Shown: piece by piece, positions 35,178 to 43,925 of the stretch
Position numbering within the stretch: position 1 is the first letter of the stretch
How the letters are laid out: every line of letters begins with the position of its first letter
Source of the DNA: an uncultured Lachnospiraceae bacterium
GTDB lineage: Bacteria; Bacillota; Clostridia; Lachnospirales; Lachnospiraceae
Length of the DNA stretch: 47,353 nucleotides
Direction of reading: 5' to 3'
NCBI GenBank assembly: GCA_910585355.1
Contig: CAJUDN010000002.1
Location: 1 to 47,353 of the forward strand
Made by a program: the position numbers and the translations under genes
Notes under the pieces: generated by a model
What the model was told of the DNA's origin: nothing
The model's input: only the letters and a program-made list of their open reading frames with translations
Database searches by the model: none

Positions 35178-37055
35178 TCAGGGTTTTCTCATCTCCACCA
35201 TAGGGTTTCGTATTTCAGAAAAAAGCGGCAGCCGGTTCCACACTCCAAATCCAGCCGCTCTGGAATTTTTACCGTCCTCCCGTCTCTTGCTGTCTTTGTC
35301 CCCGTCTTTCCCATATGCTCCCCTTTCTGTATATGAGAACCGCATGGCCGCTGCGTTTTTATCCAGAGGATCACGGTTTTTATAATCAAATAAAATAAAG
35401 CTTCCGTCCTCCATGGCCTCCAGATGGGCCATTTTGCTTGTCTGCCTGCTGTCAAAGCCTTCATAGCCCAAAAGCCAGCATGGTCGTTCCTCCTCCAGCA
35501 TGAAAAATTCCCGGATATGCCTTTTAAAGGGCATCTGGTCCATGGCAAAGGACGGGCGGCTTTTGGCATTTTCCCGGAGATACAGATCAAAGATCAGGCT
35601 GTCCCGGAACGCAGACAGCTTTTCTTCCTCTCCGGCAAACTGCGCTTTTATAAACTCATATAAAATTTCATACCTGGCAATCCGGCTGTGACTGGGCCCA
35701 AACAGTCCATGGACTTCATAATAGCCTGCCAGAGAAAGAAACATGGCCGACGGTGCAGAAAACTCCTGCTGCAAAAGCGCCATGGTGCATTTAAACTGTC
35801 CGCTGTTATAATGGACTTCCACCATCTCTTCCATACCCTTAAGGCGGATAATATCCCCATAGGAAAGCCACCCGGTGGACAATACCTCATAGGGAGGAGC
35901 TGCCCGGTAACGCAGGCCGTAATCTCTAGCCCGTTCCGCCATATATGAGCCCTTTAGGACCTTTAAAAAGCCAAGCTGAAGCTGGTCCGGCTCCATGCGG
36001 TATACGTCGTCAAAGGACCTTAAAAAGGAGTCCATCCCCTCATGGGGCAGACCTGCAATTAAATCCAGGTGCTGATGGGTATTCCTATATCCATGGACTC
36101 TGGCCACAGCGGCTTTTAAACGGTCCGGATTCATCCTCCGCCGGATTTCCGTTATGGTATCCGGGTTGGTGGACTGAACGCCGATTTCAAGCTGAATCAG
36201 ACCGGGACGCATGCAGGCTATTGTCTCAAGCTCTTCCTCGTCAAAAAGATCTGCTGACACTTCAAAATGGAAATTGGTGATTCCGTTATCATGTTCCATG
36301 ATATGGCGCCAGATTTCAAGAGTATGATCCCGTTTACAGTTAAAGGTCCTGTCCACAAATTTTACCTGAGGAACCTTATGAGCCAGGAAGAAATTCAGCT
36401 CCTTCTTCACAAGAGAAAGGCTCCTGAACCGGACGGATTTATCAATGGACGACAGACAATAGCTGCAGGAAAAAGGACAGCCCCGACTGCTTTCGTAATA
36501 AACAATCCTGTTTTCGAAACCGGTCATATCTTTATAAGGAAAGGGAATTTCATCCATGGCAAGGAGTCTTTGCGGCATGGTTTCCCGGATAGCCCCGGCC
36601 CAAAACGTAATTCCCGCCGTGTCGGAAAGGAGCTGTTCGGTCTTAAGGTTCCATCCCTTCCCGGCCATATAGGCCTTCACCACCTCCGTAAAGGTAAGCT
36701 CTCCTTCGCCTCGCATGACGCCGCGGATATGGTGTTCTTTCAAAAGGAGCTCCCCGGCATCATAAGACACCTCCGGACCGCCCATCCAGATTTCCAGTTC
36801 CGGCAGCACCTTATGAAGATCTCTCACCAGTTCCAGCACATAAGAAATGTTCCAGATATAGCAGGAAAAACCGACAAAATCTGGTTTTCTTCTGTAAATA
36901 TCCCGCAAAATATGGTCCGTTTGATGATTGATGGTGTATTCGCCAATTTCAATGTCCGCCCCGGGCGCATGCTCATTGGCAAAGGCCCGCAGACTGTACA
37001 CTGCCAGATTAGAATGAATGTATTTTGCGTTTATGGCTGCCAGTAAAAATTTCAT
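35178..37055 (-). CDS. B12-binding-domain radical SAM protein with DUF4080 domain
   Basis: 625-aa protein. An N-terminal cobalamin-binding-like Rossmann domain (1-140: FVGFSCYIWNISYVLELV, MGGPEVSYDA, GEGELTF) precedes the radical SAM core with Cys193, Cys197 and Cys200 in RGCPFSCSYC. The C-terminal part (about 400-560) corresponds to DUF4080. A canonical DxHxxG cobalamin motif was not found, so B12 binding is uncertain. The last 50 residues are low-complexity and charged. Its reaction is unknown. It is flanked by dCMP deaminase and the exonuclease on one strand. Confidence 0.88.
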   Translation of the reverse strand: MKFLLAAINAKYIHSNLAVYSLRAFANEHAPGADIEIGEYTINHQTDHILRDIYRRKPDFVGFSCYIWNISYVLELVRDLHKVLPELEIWMGGPEVSYDAGELLLKEHHIRGVMRGEGELTFTEVVKAYMAGKGWNLKTEQLLSDTAGITFWAGAIRETMPQRLLAMDEIPFPYKDMTGFENRIVYYESSRGCPFSCSYCLSSIDKSVRFRSLSLVKKELNFFLAHKVPQVKFVDRTFNCKRDHTLEIWRHIMEHDNGITNFHFEVSADLFDEEELETIACMRPGLIQLEIGVQSTNPDTITEIRRRMNPDRLKAAVARVHGYRNTHQHLDLIAGLPHEGMDSFLRSFDDVYRMEPDQLQLGFLKVLKGSYMAERARDYGLRYRAAPPYEVLSTGWLSYGDIIRLKGMEEMVEVHYNSGQFKCTMALLQQEFSAPSAMFLSLAGYYEVHGLFGPSHSRIARYEILYEFIKAQFAGEEEKLSAFRDSLIFDLYLRENAKSRPSFAMDQMPFKRHIREFFMLEEERPCWLLGYEGFDSRQTSKMAHLEAMEDGSFILFDYKNRDPLDKNAAAMRFSYTERGAYGKDGDKDSKRREDGKNSRAAGFGVWNRLPLFSEIRNPMVEMRKP

Positions 37056-37067
37056 GCCGTGACTCCG

Positions 37068-37556
37068 CTACACATAATATTCAATCTTTCTTCCGGTGGG
37101 ATGATACTGATAATACCGGACTCCCGCCGCATTTAACATCCGTTTGGACGCTCTGGTGGTGGGGGAATCGGCATATTTATCGCTCTCATACACAATCGTT
37201 TTAATTCCGGCCTGAATAATAGCCTTGGCGCATTCGTTGCAGGGAAACAAGGTCACGTAAAGCTTGCTGCCTTCCAGGCTGCCGCCACGGTAATTTAAAA
37301 TAGCATTTAGTTCGCTGTGGGTCACATAATAATATTTCTCATCATAGGGGTCGTTTTCCCCCTTGCCCCACGGAAATTCATCGTCCGAGCATCCCTTCGG
37401 AAATCCGTTATAGCCCATGGACAAAATTTTATTGTCCCCGCTCACAATGCAGGCCCCCACCTGTGTACTGGGGTCCTTAGAACGCATGGCTGACAGCTTT
37501 GCGACTCCCATAAAATATTCGTCCCACGTGATGTATCCGTTTCTCTTTGCCGACAT
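37068..37556 (-). CDS. dCMP deaminase (ComEB-like)
   Basis: 162-aa zinc deaminase that converts dCMP to dUMP for thymidylate synthesis. HSELNA holds zinc His80 and catalytic Glu82; PCNEC holds Cys106 and Cys109. The family signature GYNGFPKGCSDDE precedes them. GAGGAGGAG lies upstream of the ATG. B. subtilis comEB is a close type, though late-competence genes are absent here. Confidence 0.93.
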   Translation of the reverse strand: MSAKRNGYITWDEYFMGVAKLSAMRSKDPSTQVGACIVSGDNKILSMGYNGFPKGCSDDEFPWGKGENDPYDEKYYYVTHSELNAILNYRGGSLEGSKLYVTLFPCNECAKAIIQAGIKTIVYESDKYADSPTTRASKRMLNAAGVRYYQYHPTGRKIEYYV

Positions 37557-37585
37557 ATTCTCTCCTCCTCGCGCGAGCGCGCATT

Positions 37586-37682
37586 AAAAGTCTGCCGCCG
37601 GACAGGCGGTTTGTATTCATGGATTTCAGGTACGCACCTGACTTTCATGTATGACGGCGCGTCTGCCGCCGGACACATGAAG
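37586..37682. repeat. Intergenic palindromic repeat between tsaC and dCMP deaminase genes
   Basis: Two copies of GTCTGCCGCCGGACA lie about 77 nt apart, with CAGGT-ACGC-ACCTG between them and TTCATGT/ACATGAA around the second copy. The second copy directly adjoins the end of the tsaC gene. Similar CCGCCGG cores occur at 25.2 and 47.2 kb. Confidence 0.5.
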
Positions 37683-37684
37683 GT

Positions 37685-38740
37685 TTACACCTTTACAATA
37701 TGGTACCCCGCCGCCTTGCAGAGACGGTTCATAATGGCCTGTCCCAGGCTGTCTCTGGAAAAGCTCTCCGAAAAAATACAGTCCACCTGCCGCTCATCAA
37801 AGTCACGGAGGACGGCAAACAGGTTATGAGCCACGGTTTCCTCATGCTCCCGGCTTCCTATGATTTCCAGAAGCCCCTCCGGATAATAGTCCCGGCTTTC
37901 TCTGGTACAGATGATCCCCACACGCTTCCCGGCTTTTCCCGCCTTCTTGGCCTCCCGGTTGATGTATTCTACCACCTGTTCCATTTCTCCCTCCACTAAA
38001 ACCATCTCCGCTTTCGGTGCATAATGGCGGTATTTCATTCCCGGCGCCTTAGGCTTTACATCGGCGCTCACAGGCCCCAGAATCGCCGGGTCCACATCCA
38101 CCCTGCCAAGAGTCCCGCAAAGCATTTCCAGGGTAACGGCGCCGGGTCTTAAAAGCGTCGGCGCCGTACCGGACACATCCACAATAGTGGATTCCACACC
38201 AATTCCCACTTCTCCGCCGTCAATGATTATATCGACCTTTCCGTCCATGTCCTCAATCACATGTTCCGCCTTTGTGGGGCTCGGCCGTCCGGATGTGTTG
38301 GCGCTGGGGGCTGCCACCGGGACTCCGGCCAGTTTAATGAGCCGGTTGGCTACCGGGTCCGAGGGCATCCGCACGGCCACCGTATCAAGGCCTCCGGTCG
38401 TTCCATATGGCACCACGGATTTTTTAGGAAAAATCACAGTCAGGGGCCCCGGCCAGAATTTTTCCGCCAGTTTTCTCCCCGCCTCCGGAATTTCCTCCAC
38501 AAGGTCCGGCAGTTCTTCCATACAGGAGATATGTGCAATTAAGGGATTATCCGACGGACGGCCCTTGGCCGCATAGATTTTCTTTGCGGCCGCCTCGTCC
38601 AGGGCGTTGGCTCCAAGTCCATATACTGTCTCTGTCGGAAAGGCCACCAGGCCGCCCTTCTTTAAGATTTCGGCCGCCTCCAGAAGTTCCTCATCACAAA
38701 CCTGATTTTTATCAGCAATTTTAATTATTTTCGTTTTCAT
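37685..38740 (-). CDS. L-threonylcarbamoyladenylate synthase (Sua5/YwlC type)
   Basis: Forms threonylcarbamoyl-AMP for the t6A modification of tRNAs. About 351 aa: an N-terminal YrdC domain (1-205: GGLVAFPTETVYGLGANA, AKGRPSDNPLIAHI, APSANTSGRPSPT) plus the C-terminal Sua5 domain (about 230-350), so it is the long form rather than TsaC. The start is ambiguous between 38752 and 38740; GGGA before the latter and the family's usual MKTKI-like start favour 38740. It probably opens the run of genes that continues to the dCMP deaminase. Confidence 0.94.
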   Translation of the reverse strand: MKTKIIKIADKNQVCDEELLEAAEILKKGGLVAFPTETVYGLGANALDEAAAKKIYAAKGRPSDNPLIAHISCMEELPDLVEEIPEAGRKLAEKFWPGPLTVIFPKKSVVPYGTTGGLDTVAVRMPSDPVANRLIKLAGVPVAAPSANTSGRPSPTKAEHVIEDMDGKVDIIIDGGEVGIGVESTIVDVSGTAPTLLRPGAVTLEMLCGTLGRVDVDPAILGPVSADVKPKAPGMKYRHYAPKAEMVLVEGEMEQVVEYINREAKKAGKAGKRVGIICTRESRDYYPEGLLEIIGSREHEETVAHNLFAVLRDFDERQVDCIFSESFSRDSLGQAIMNRLCKAAGYHIVKV

Positions 38741-38780
38741 ATTTATTCCCATTTATTCTGTCAGCTTCTTTTATTGCATG

Positions 38781-38821
38781 ATGAGCACCAGGGGGGACGA
38801 ATATAACCCGCTGGTGCTCAT
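38781..38821. other. Hairpin with T-run on the plus strand
   Basis: ATGAGCACCAG (38781-38791) and CTGGTGCTCAT (38811-38821) form a perfect 11-bp stem followed on the plus strand by TTTTTCTGATTTTTATTT. Both neighbours are minus-strand genes, so it could stop antisense transcription. The minus strand lacks a T-run after the stem. Confidence 0.5.
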
Positions 38822-38910
38822 TTTTCTGATTTTTATTTAGTTTAGCACAACCGAAAACCACTTGCAATCCCTATTGTGCAGTCTTTCTTTCGTTTTGGCC
38901 TCCAGGTTTG

Positions 38911-39708
38911 CTACTGGTCTTTCCACCGCCTGATTTCCTTAAGTCCGGCCACAATGGACTCCACAAAGCTGTCATAAATTCGGCGGCCTTTTTCGGCAGT
39001 GGCTCCTTTGGGATCGCCGCCGATTCCAATGGGCTTTCCCTCCTCTGTCACCCACTCCTCAGACACCCAGCCGATGGTAATGGGACCGTATACGGTAAAG
39101 GTCTTGTTTCCCATGAATTTCTTCGGAATTCCGGCTTCGGAGGTCTCAGGTTTCACAAGTTCCGGCCGCTCCGCGAGGACCATGGAAGTCTCCATCTCAC
39201 CGCCATGAAAATCCCATATATTCCCCGGTGTCACCGTATCTTTCACCGCCTGATTTCCAAAAAATGCGCCGCAGTTAATGATAAATACAGCCAGCCCCAG
39301 TTCACTTCTAAGTTCCCGGCTTAAAACCTGAATAATGGGGGAATTGCCTCCGTGACAGTTTAACATGGCGATTTTCTTAAAGCCATGGCGGTGAAGGCCT
39401 TTGCAGATATCGTAAAGCATGTGATAAAACGTATCCGGCTTTAAGGTAATGGATCCGCAGAAATTAATGTGTTCTGTGCTGAGTCCCACCGGAATGGGCG
39501 GAAAAATAAGCATGGGATAATCGGGAATTTCCCTATCCAGAGCTTCCTTGATTCTCCTGGCCGTCGCCTCGGAAATGATTTCATCGGTTCCCAGAGGGCA
39601 CTGATTTCCGTGCTGCTCCAGAGCGCCAATGGGAATCATCACCACTGTTTCCTCCTTATCGACAGCCTCCACTTCCAGTCTTGTCAGTTCTCTGTAATAC
39701 TGTACCAT
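38911..39708 (-). CDS. Creatininase-family amidohydrolase
   Basis: 265-aa metal-dependent amidohydrolase. The family ligands are visible: E31 and H33 in ALEQHGNQ, D42 in PLGTDEI, H119 in NCHGGN, and E171 in DFHGGEME. The family includes creatininase, mycofactocin-processing MftE and ArfB, the archaeal deformylase of the riboflavin/F420 route. It lies 49 nt downstream of ribU with no terminator between, so it is probably under the same FMN riboswitch. A flavin-related role is therefore possible, but no direct evidence for the substrate is visible. Confidence 0.9.
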   Translation of the reverse strand: MVQYYRELTRLEVEAVDKEETVVMIPIGALEQHGNQCPLGTDEIISEATARRIKEALDREIPDYPMLIFPPIPVGLSTEHINFCGSITLKPDTFYHMLYDICKGLHRHGFKKIAMLNCHGGNSPIIQVLSRELRSELGLAVFIINCGAFFGNQAVKDTVTPGNIWDFHGGEMETSMVLAERPELVKPETSEAGIPKKFMGNKTFTVYGPITIGWVSEEWVTEEGKPIGIGGDPKGATAEKGRRIYDSFVESIVAGLKEIRRWKDQ

Positions 39709-39757
39709 ACTTCTCTCCTGCCTTTCGCCTTGTTTTGCGTAACTGTACTGTCTGTTA

Positions 39758-40405
39758 CTATTTTACTGCTGTTCTAGTACTGGTACTTGCTCCCGACACG
39801 GACGCACCGGAATGAAGAATCACGCTGACGCGCTTATACACAAGCGCCGTGATAAAAGCATTCAAACCGCACTTCAACAGGTTAAACGGAATGATGGCAA
39901 ACAGCGCAAAGGTATAAATATCTTTAATCGCAGGATTGATGGCCGTCCCCATGGAAATAATGCTTTCCACATCGCCGAACATCAGCCTTGCGTAAGTGGG
40001 AATTGTCAGGAAACAGTTTACAAACACAGCCGCCACAACCGCACACAGAATGGAAAGGCCAAGGCCGCGGATCGCGGTCTTTCTGGTTTTGTTTTTCTGG
40101 TAGAGGATAGATGCCGGGAGAACAAAGGCACAACCGCCGATGAAGTTGCCAAGATCGCCCACATACATGGTTGTGGTTCCCTGAGTAATAATCTTCAGAA
40201 TGTTTTTCACCAGCTCCATTAAAACAGCCGGAACCGGACCCAAAGCGAATGCGCCGATCAAAATCGGAGTCTCTGCAAAATCCAGCTTGTAAAACGGCGG
40301 CGCAAAGGGAACGGAAATCTGAAATCCTTCCAGGACGGCCGCAAGGGCGCCGAACATACCGATTAACACAACATTTCTCACATTTAAGACTTTGTTTTGG
40401 TTCAT
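39758..40405 (-). CDS. ribU: ECF transporter riboflavin-binding S component
   Basis: 215-aa membrane protein with about six hydrophobic segments. The KLDFAETPILIGAFALGPVPAV block matches RibU, which binds riboflavin and uses the shared EcfAAT energy module for uptake (not in this window). The ATG at 40405 is preceded by AAGGAGG; longer in-frame starts would run through the riboswitch. The upstream FMN riboswitch strongly supports the assignment. The last 15 residues (ASVSGASTSTRTAVK) are polar. Confidence 0.94.
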   Translation of the reverse strand: MNQNKVLNVRNVVLIGMFGALAAVLEGFQISVPFAPPFYKLDFAETPILIGAFALGPVPAVLMELVKNILKIITQGTTTMYVGDLGNFIGGCAFVLPASILYQKNKTRKTAIRGLGLSILCAVVAAVFVNCFLTIPTYARLMFGDVESIISMGTAINPAIKDIYTFALFAIIPFNLLKCGLNAFITALVYKRVSVILHSGASVSGASTSTRTAVK

Positions 40406-40512
40406 TTTTGTTTCCTCCTTAAGATTCATGTCCTTCTTGCTGTACATAACACACAGAGGAATTGCGGCCCGGGAAATTCTCTGTCTCCCCACCCGGCCGG
40501 TTTCAGGGAAAC

Positions 40513-40545
40513 AAAAACCCCGGACCAATACAAAAAGTCCGGGGC
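40513..40545 (-). terminator. Expression-platform terminator of the FMN riboswitch
   Basis: On the minus strand GTCCGGGG-type arms (40537-40544 with 40518-40525) are followed by TTTTT (complement of 40513-40517). It lies 20 nt after the aptamer and about 110 nt before ribU, as in transcription-terminating FMN switches. Confidence 0.9.
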
Positions 40546-40564
40546 TGATACTCCTGTCACACAA

Positions 40565-40678
40565 TTTCTTCTCTCATCCAGACTATACTGTCGGTTTTGG
40601 AATTTCACCAAATCAGCTGCAAAAAGCAGGTCGCGGACTTTAACCGCCGGTGGGGAATCGCACCCCGCCCCGAAGAAC
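40565..40678 (-). ncRNA. FMN (RFN) riboswitch aptamer
   Basis: The minus strand carries the conserved RFN blocks in order: TTCTTCGGGGCGGGGTG, ATTCCCCACCGGCGGT, GTCCGCGA, GGTGAAATTCC, CCGACAGTATAGTC, GGATGAGAGAAG. When FMN is bound, the downstream terminator should form and stop ribU (and probably creatininase-like gene) transcription. Confidence 0.97.
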
Positions 40679-40697
40679 AATTTTTAATTACTCAGTT

Positions 40698-40726
40698 ATT
40701 ATAAACCATTATAAACTGATATGCAA
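40698..40726 (-). promoter_or_regulatory. Promoter of the FMN riboswitch-ribU transcript
   Basis: On the minus strand TTGCAT (40721-40726), a 17-nt spacer and TATAAT (40698-40703), about 20 nt upstream of the aptamer. The rest of the gap up to the glycerate kinase stop at 40835 shows no gene or clear terminator. Confidence 0.75.
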
Positions 40727-40834
40727 GTATATTTTTTCACTGGATAAAACATCACATTTCTTACTTTCCGCTTTCTGCAAACATCACTGCGTATTCAATG
40801 GAATTTTTAAGCTTAGAGCGTTTTTGGTTCCCCC

Positions 40835-41965
40835 TTATTTTGCCGCAAGCAGCCGTAAAATATTATCTGCTGTGTACGCAAGATTTTCCTCGCTGTGGTA
40901 TCTGCTGACAGAAAAATCCTGTGGAAGTCTGCTTATAGGGAATACGGCAGTCACCCCCATCTCATAGGCCTTTCCAATTTCACTGTCATCGGCTCCGCCA
41001 ACCACAGCAATCACGCGCTTTTTCTGCTTCTTTGCCCGTTCTGCGATTCCGATTACCACCTTCCCCCGTAAGCTCTGTGAATCTAATTTCCCCTCTCCGG
41101 TGAAAATATAGTCAGCGTCCTTTATCATCTGGTCAAACCGTACCGTATCGAGAACCGTCTGAATTCCCATCTGAAGTCTGGAATCGAAGAATGCGATCAT
41201 TCCCGCTCCCATGGCTCCAGCCGCTCCTGTTCCAGGTGTCTTACTGATATCGTTTCCTGTGGTTCTGGCAATGACCTTCGCCAGATTCTTCATGCCCTCA
41301 TCCAGCTCCAAAACCATATTCGGATCGGCCCCTTTCTGCGGTCCGAAGATATGGGACGCACCGGTCGGACCATACATGGGATTGTCGATATCGCACATGG
41401 TAACGATTTCGATTCCGTTTAAGGCCGGGCTTTTTCCGCCGAGATCAATCTTCGCAATATTTTTTGTGGTTCCGCCTGTGGGAATAAATTCCTCGCCGGC
41501 TTCATTATAGAATTTCACGCCCACTGCCGCAGCCGCGCCACAGCCGCCGTCATTGGTGCTGGAACCGCCCAGCCCCACAATAATTTTTTTCACGCCGGTT
41601 CCGGCTGCCGCAAGAATCAATTGTCCCACGCCATAGGTTGTAGTAAGACGCGGATCCTTTCTGTCCTCCACCAACGGAAGTCCGGCGCAGGAAGCCATCT
41701 CAATCACCGCGGTTTCCCCATTATCAATCAGCCCGAAGTAAGACTCCATATCTTCAAAATACGGATTTTTAACGGTGATTGTTTTCTTATTACCGCCCAC
41801 GGCGGTAATAAATGCGTCCACGGAGCCCTCTCCTCCGTCTGCAACGGGGATGGAAATGGTTTCGCTTCCCGGAAAGTATTTCTTTACCTTTTCATCGAGA
41901 ATTCCACAGATCTGTGCGGAGCTTAATGTTCCTTTAAAGGAATCAGGAATCAGTACAAATTTCAT
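40835..41965 (-). CDS. Glycerate kinase (GlxK/GarK family)
   Basis: 376-aa kinase that phosphorylates D-glycerate (2- or 3-phosphoglycerate) with ATP. Typical blocks: N-terminal IPDSFKGTLSSAQ, PVADGGEGSVDA, IVGLGGSSTNDGGCGAAAAVG, ATRTTGN-like IARTTGNDISKTPGTGAAGAMG, and FTGEGKLDSQSLRGKV. Full length. AGGAGAGG precedes the ATG. It lies 20 nt downstream of the LarA-like gene in the same operon. Confidence 0.95.
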   Translation of the reverse strand: MKFVLIPDSFKGTLSSAQICGILDEKVKKYFPGSETISIPVADGGEGSVDAFITAVGGNKKTITVKNPYFEDMESYFGLIDNGETAVIEMASCAGLPLVEDRKDPRLTTTYGVGQLILAAAGTGVKKIIVGLGGSSTNDGGCGAAAAVGVKFYNEAGEEFIPTGGTTKNIAKIDLGGKSPALNGIEIVTMCDIDNPMYGPTGASHIFGPQKGADPNMVLELDEGMKNLAKVIARTTGNDISKTPGTGAAGAMGAGMIAFFDSRLQMGIQTVLDTVRFDQMIKDADYIFTGEGKLDSQSLRGKVVIGIAERAKKQKKRVIAVVGGADDSEIGKAYEMGVTAVFPISRLPQDFSVSRYHSEENLAYTADNILRLLAAK

Positions 41966-41985
41966 GTTTCCCTCTCCTCCTTTCC

Positions 41986-43263
41986 TTATTCTTTAACAAT
42001 AACAGATACGCCGTCCGGAATTACGGTTACGGTATAGTCCTCTTTCTTTACAATTTCCTTTGCCTTATCCAATGCCTCTTCTATACTGTGGGCTGGAATC
42101 ATATGCAAATCCTCCACTAACTGGTCCTCACAGGAAGAAATGAAGATTACAGTCGCCTTTAAGAGCAGCCTGGCAAAGATCTGAGACTGCCACTGGTCGG
42201 TGATGGTCTCCTCCGACTTTCTGTCCAGGAAGGTCTTCATCATACGGTTTAAGTCCCCTTCGTCCCGAAAGGTTTCATGGAAACATTTTCCGCCGTGTCC
42301 GTCGGAGGCTCTGGAGAGCATGATAATCACACCGCCTTCTCTTACGGTTGCCTCTGCGGCTGTCATTCCCTTCACAGACTGATAAATGTTCTGGTCAAGA
42401 GGATAGCCGCCGTTGGTGGAAATTACGATATCCGCCGGTACCGCATCCACCTGACATTTAGAGGCAAGGAATTCTCTTCCGACTCTGTGGGCCAGATCGC
42501 AGTCTCCTGCAACGGCAAAAATCGGGTCATGGTTTGCGTCAACGACCACATTAACGATGAAGTCCAGTCTGGCTGCTCTTGCTGCATAGAGCATATCGTT
42601 GTGAATCGGATTTCCCTCAATGACTCCGGTTCTCGCATGGGGATCTGCAATGAAAGCAGAGTTGTGGTTATACATAACAGTCTCGCGGCTTGCCACTCCC
42701 GGGAGGACGCTCTTTCTTCCACCAGAAAAACCGGCAAAGAAATGAGGCTCAATAAATCCTTCCGCAACCAAAAGATCTGCCTCAACAGCCAGGCGGTTCA
42801 AAATCAGGTTTCCGCCGGAGGGAAGCTTTCCGAGATTTACCATGTTGTCTTTATCATCGCAGTCATGGACGATAACAGTCTCATTTTTCATGACTTCCGG
42901 TCCGAACTTTGCTTCCAGCTCCTCCCGCGTGGTCTCTCTGTGAAGTCCTGTGGAGATCAGGATTGTGATTTCCGCATCTGGATTCCCCTTTCTGATTTCT
43001 TTTAACAGAAGCGGCATGATAATGCGGCTGGGAACCGGTCTTGTGTGGTCAGAAGAAATCACAACTATTTTCTTTTTGCCTGCTGCCATATCACAGAGTC
43101 TCGGGCTTCCGATGGGATGTTCTAAAGCATCCAAAACCAGCTCTGTCCCGCTTTTCGGCGCCTGGTAGCTGTGAATCTCTGATAACAGAACTCCGGCAAA
43201 ATGACTGTCTTCAATTTCTGCTTTCAACTTTTCTTTTCCGTAAGGTAATAAAAATTCTTTCAT
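41986..43263 (-). CDS. LarA-family nickel-pincer hydroxyacid racemase/epimerase
   Basis: 425-aa member of the lactate racemase superfamily, which uses the nickel pyridinium-thiocarboxylate (NPN) cofactor. The key residues fall at the same positions as in L. plantarum LarA: D72 and R75 in SDHTRP, H108 in STGLHRE, H174 in IEPHFFAGF, cofactor-binding Lys184 in SGGRKS and H200 in MYNH. It is therefore probably active, but cofactor makers LarB, LarC and LarE are not in this window. The neighbouring glycerate kinase suggests glycerate, gluconate or a related 2-hydroxyacid rather than lactate. Confidence 0.92.
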   Translation of the reverse strand: MKEFLLPYGKEKLKAEIEDSHFAGVLLSEIHSYQAPKSGTELVLDALEHPIGSPRLCDMAAGKKKIVVISSDHTRPVPSRIIMPLLLKEIRKGNPDAEITILISTGLHRETTREELEAKFGPEVMKNETVIVHDCDDKDNMVNLGKLPSGGNLILNRLAVEADLLVAEGFIEPHFFAGFSGGRKSVLPGVASRETVMYNHNSAFIADPHARTGVIEGNPIHNDMLYAARAARLDFIVNVVVDANHDPIFAVAGDCDLAHRVGREFLASKCQVDAVPADIVISTNGGYPLDQNIYQSVKGMTAAEATVREGGVIIMLSRASDGHGGKCFHETFRDEGDLNRMMKTFLDRKSEETITDQWQSQIFARLLLKATVIFISSCEDQLVEDLHMIPAHSIEEALDKAKEIVKKEDYTVTVIPDGVSVIVKE

Positions 43264-43409
43264 TGCGTCCCCTTCTTTATTCCCGTAGGCAATAAGCCCG
43301 GCGCCGTGCCTGCACGGGCATTTGACGAATGCCGCGGTTCCACACAGGCTAAGTTTAAATGTGCGCTTGTAATGTTAGAGTGCGTCTGTTTTATCCTATG
43401 TATCAAATT
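43264..43409. other. Intergenic region upstream of the LarA-like gene
   Basis: No coding sequence seen. A small perfect hairpin, GGCATT-TGACG-AATGCC, lies near 43317-43334. No confident promoter could be assigned to the LarA-like gene. Confidence 0.3.
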
Positions 43410-43626
43410 TTACATGCATTTCTCCTGTTTTTCAAGTATATTTATTATGCCAGAAGCCAATACAACAGCAGCCCTCTTTATGTAATCAACCGTACCCTTC
43501 TCAATGAGAAGAGTTGGAACTTTATCATTAACCACTGCAATTTCCCCCTGGCGGACAACGGAAATACGATCTGTATTGCAAACATTGACTGCCGCAAAGC
43601 CGGCAGAAAAAACTTCTGACTGTCAT
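43410..43626 (-). pseudogene. Frameshifted small gene of unknown family
   Basis: An ATG at 43624-43626, 12 nt after GTGGAGG, opens a frame that is disrupted at a run of six T (complement of 43607-43612). Removing one T joins it to a 69-codon stretch that reads like a real protein (FAAVNVCNTDRISVVRQGEI, DKVPTLLIEKGTVDYIKR) and ends at TAA 43410-43412. The family was not recognised. It may be a decayed gene, a sequencing error in a homopolymer or a phase-variable gene. Confidence 0.45.
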
Positions 43627-43719
43627 TTTAGGTACCAGCCTCCACGCAACAAACGCATGAGTAAATCAATTGTAAACAATCCTATTTTCGTATAAAATAA
43701 AAGGAAAAGGGATTGTTAT

Positions 43720-43900
43720 ATGGAAGAATCATTACAATGGTTGGAATACTATAGAAGATATCCGCCAAAAACGAAAAGTGCGCCATTCTTTAAAGGACAT
43801 TGTAGTCATTGTTCTTTTTGCGACCTTGGCAAGCGCGGACAACTGGAATCTAAATGATTACAAAGTAGACAACGGCTACCGCTACCAGCTCCAGAACTGA
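43720..43900 (+). pseudogene. ISAs1-type transposase remnant
   Basis: An ATG at 43720 opens MEESLQWLEYY; after a one-base frameshift near 43753 the frame continues EDIRQKRKVRHSLKDIVVIV and LFATLASADNW, the N-terminal block of ISAs1-family (DDE_Tnp_1-associated) transposases. It is then cut and ends in unrelated residues at TGA 43898-43900. The catalytic part is missing. Nothing suggests that it is functional. Confidence 0.7.
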
Positions 43901-43925
43901 TCGTTCCATTTCTTTTCCCGCTCCC

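Noticed and set aside
38781-38821. Terminator of the creatininase-like gene
   Set aside because: The stem is strong, but the T-run is on the plus strand only, while both neighbouring genes are on the minus strand.
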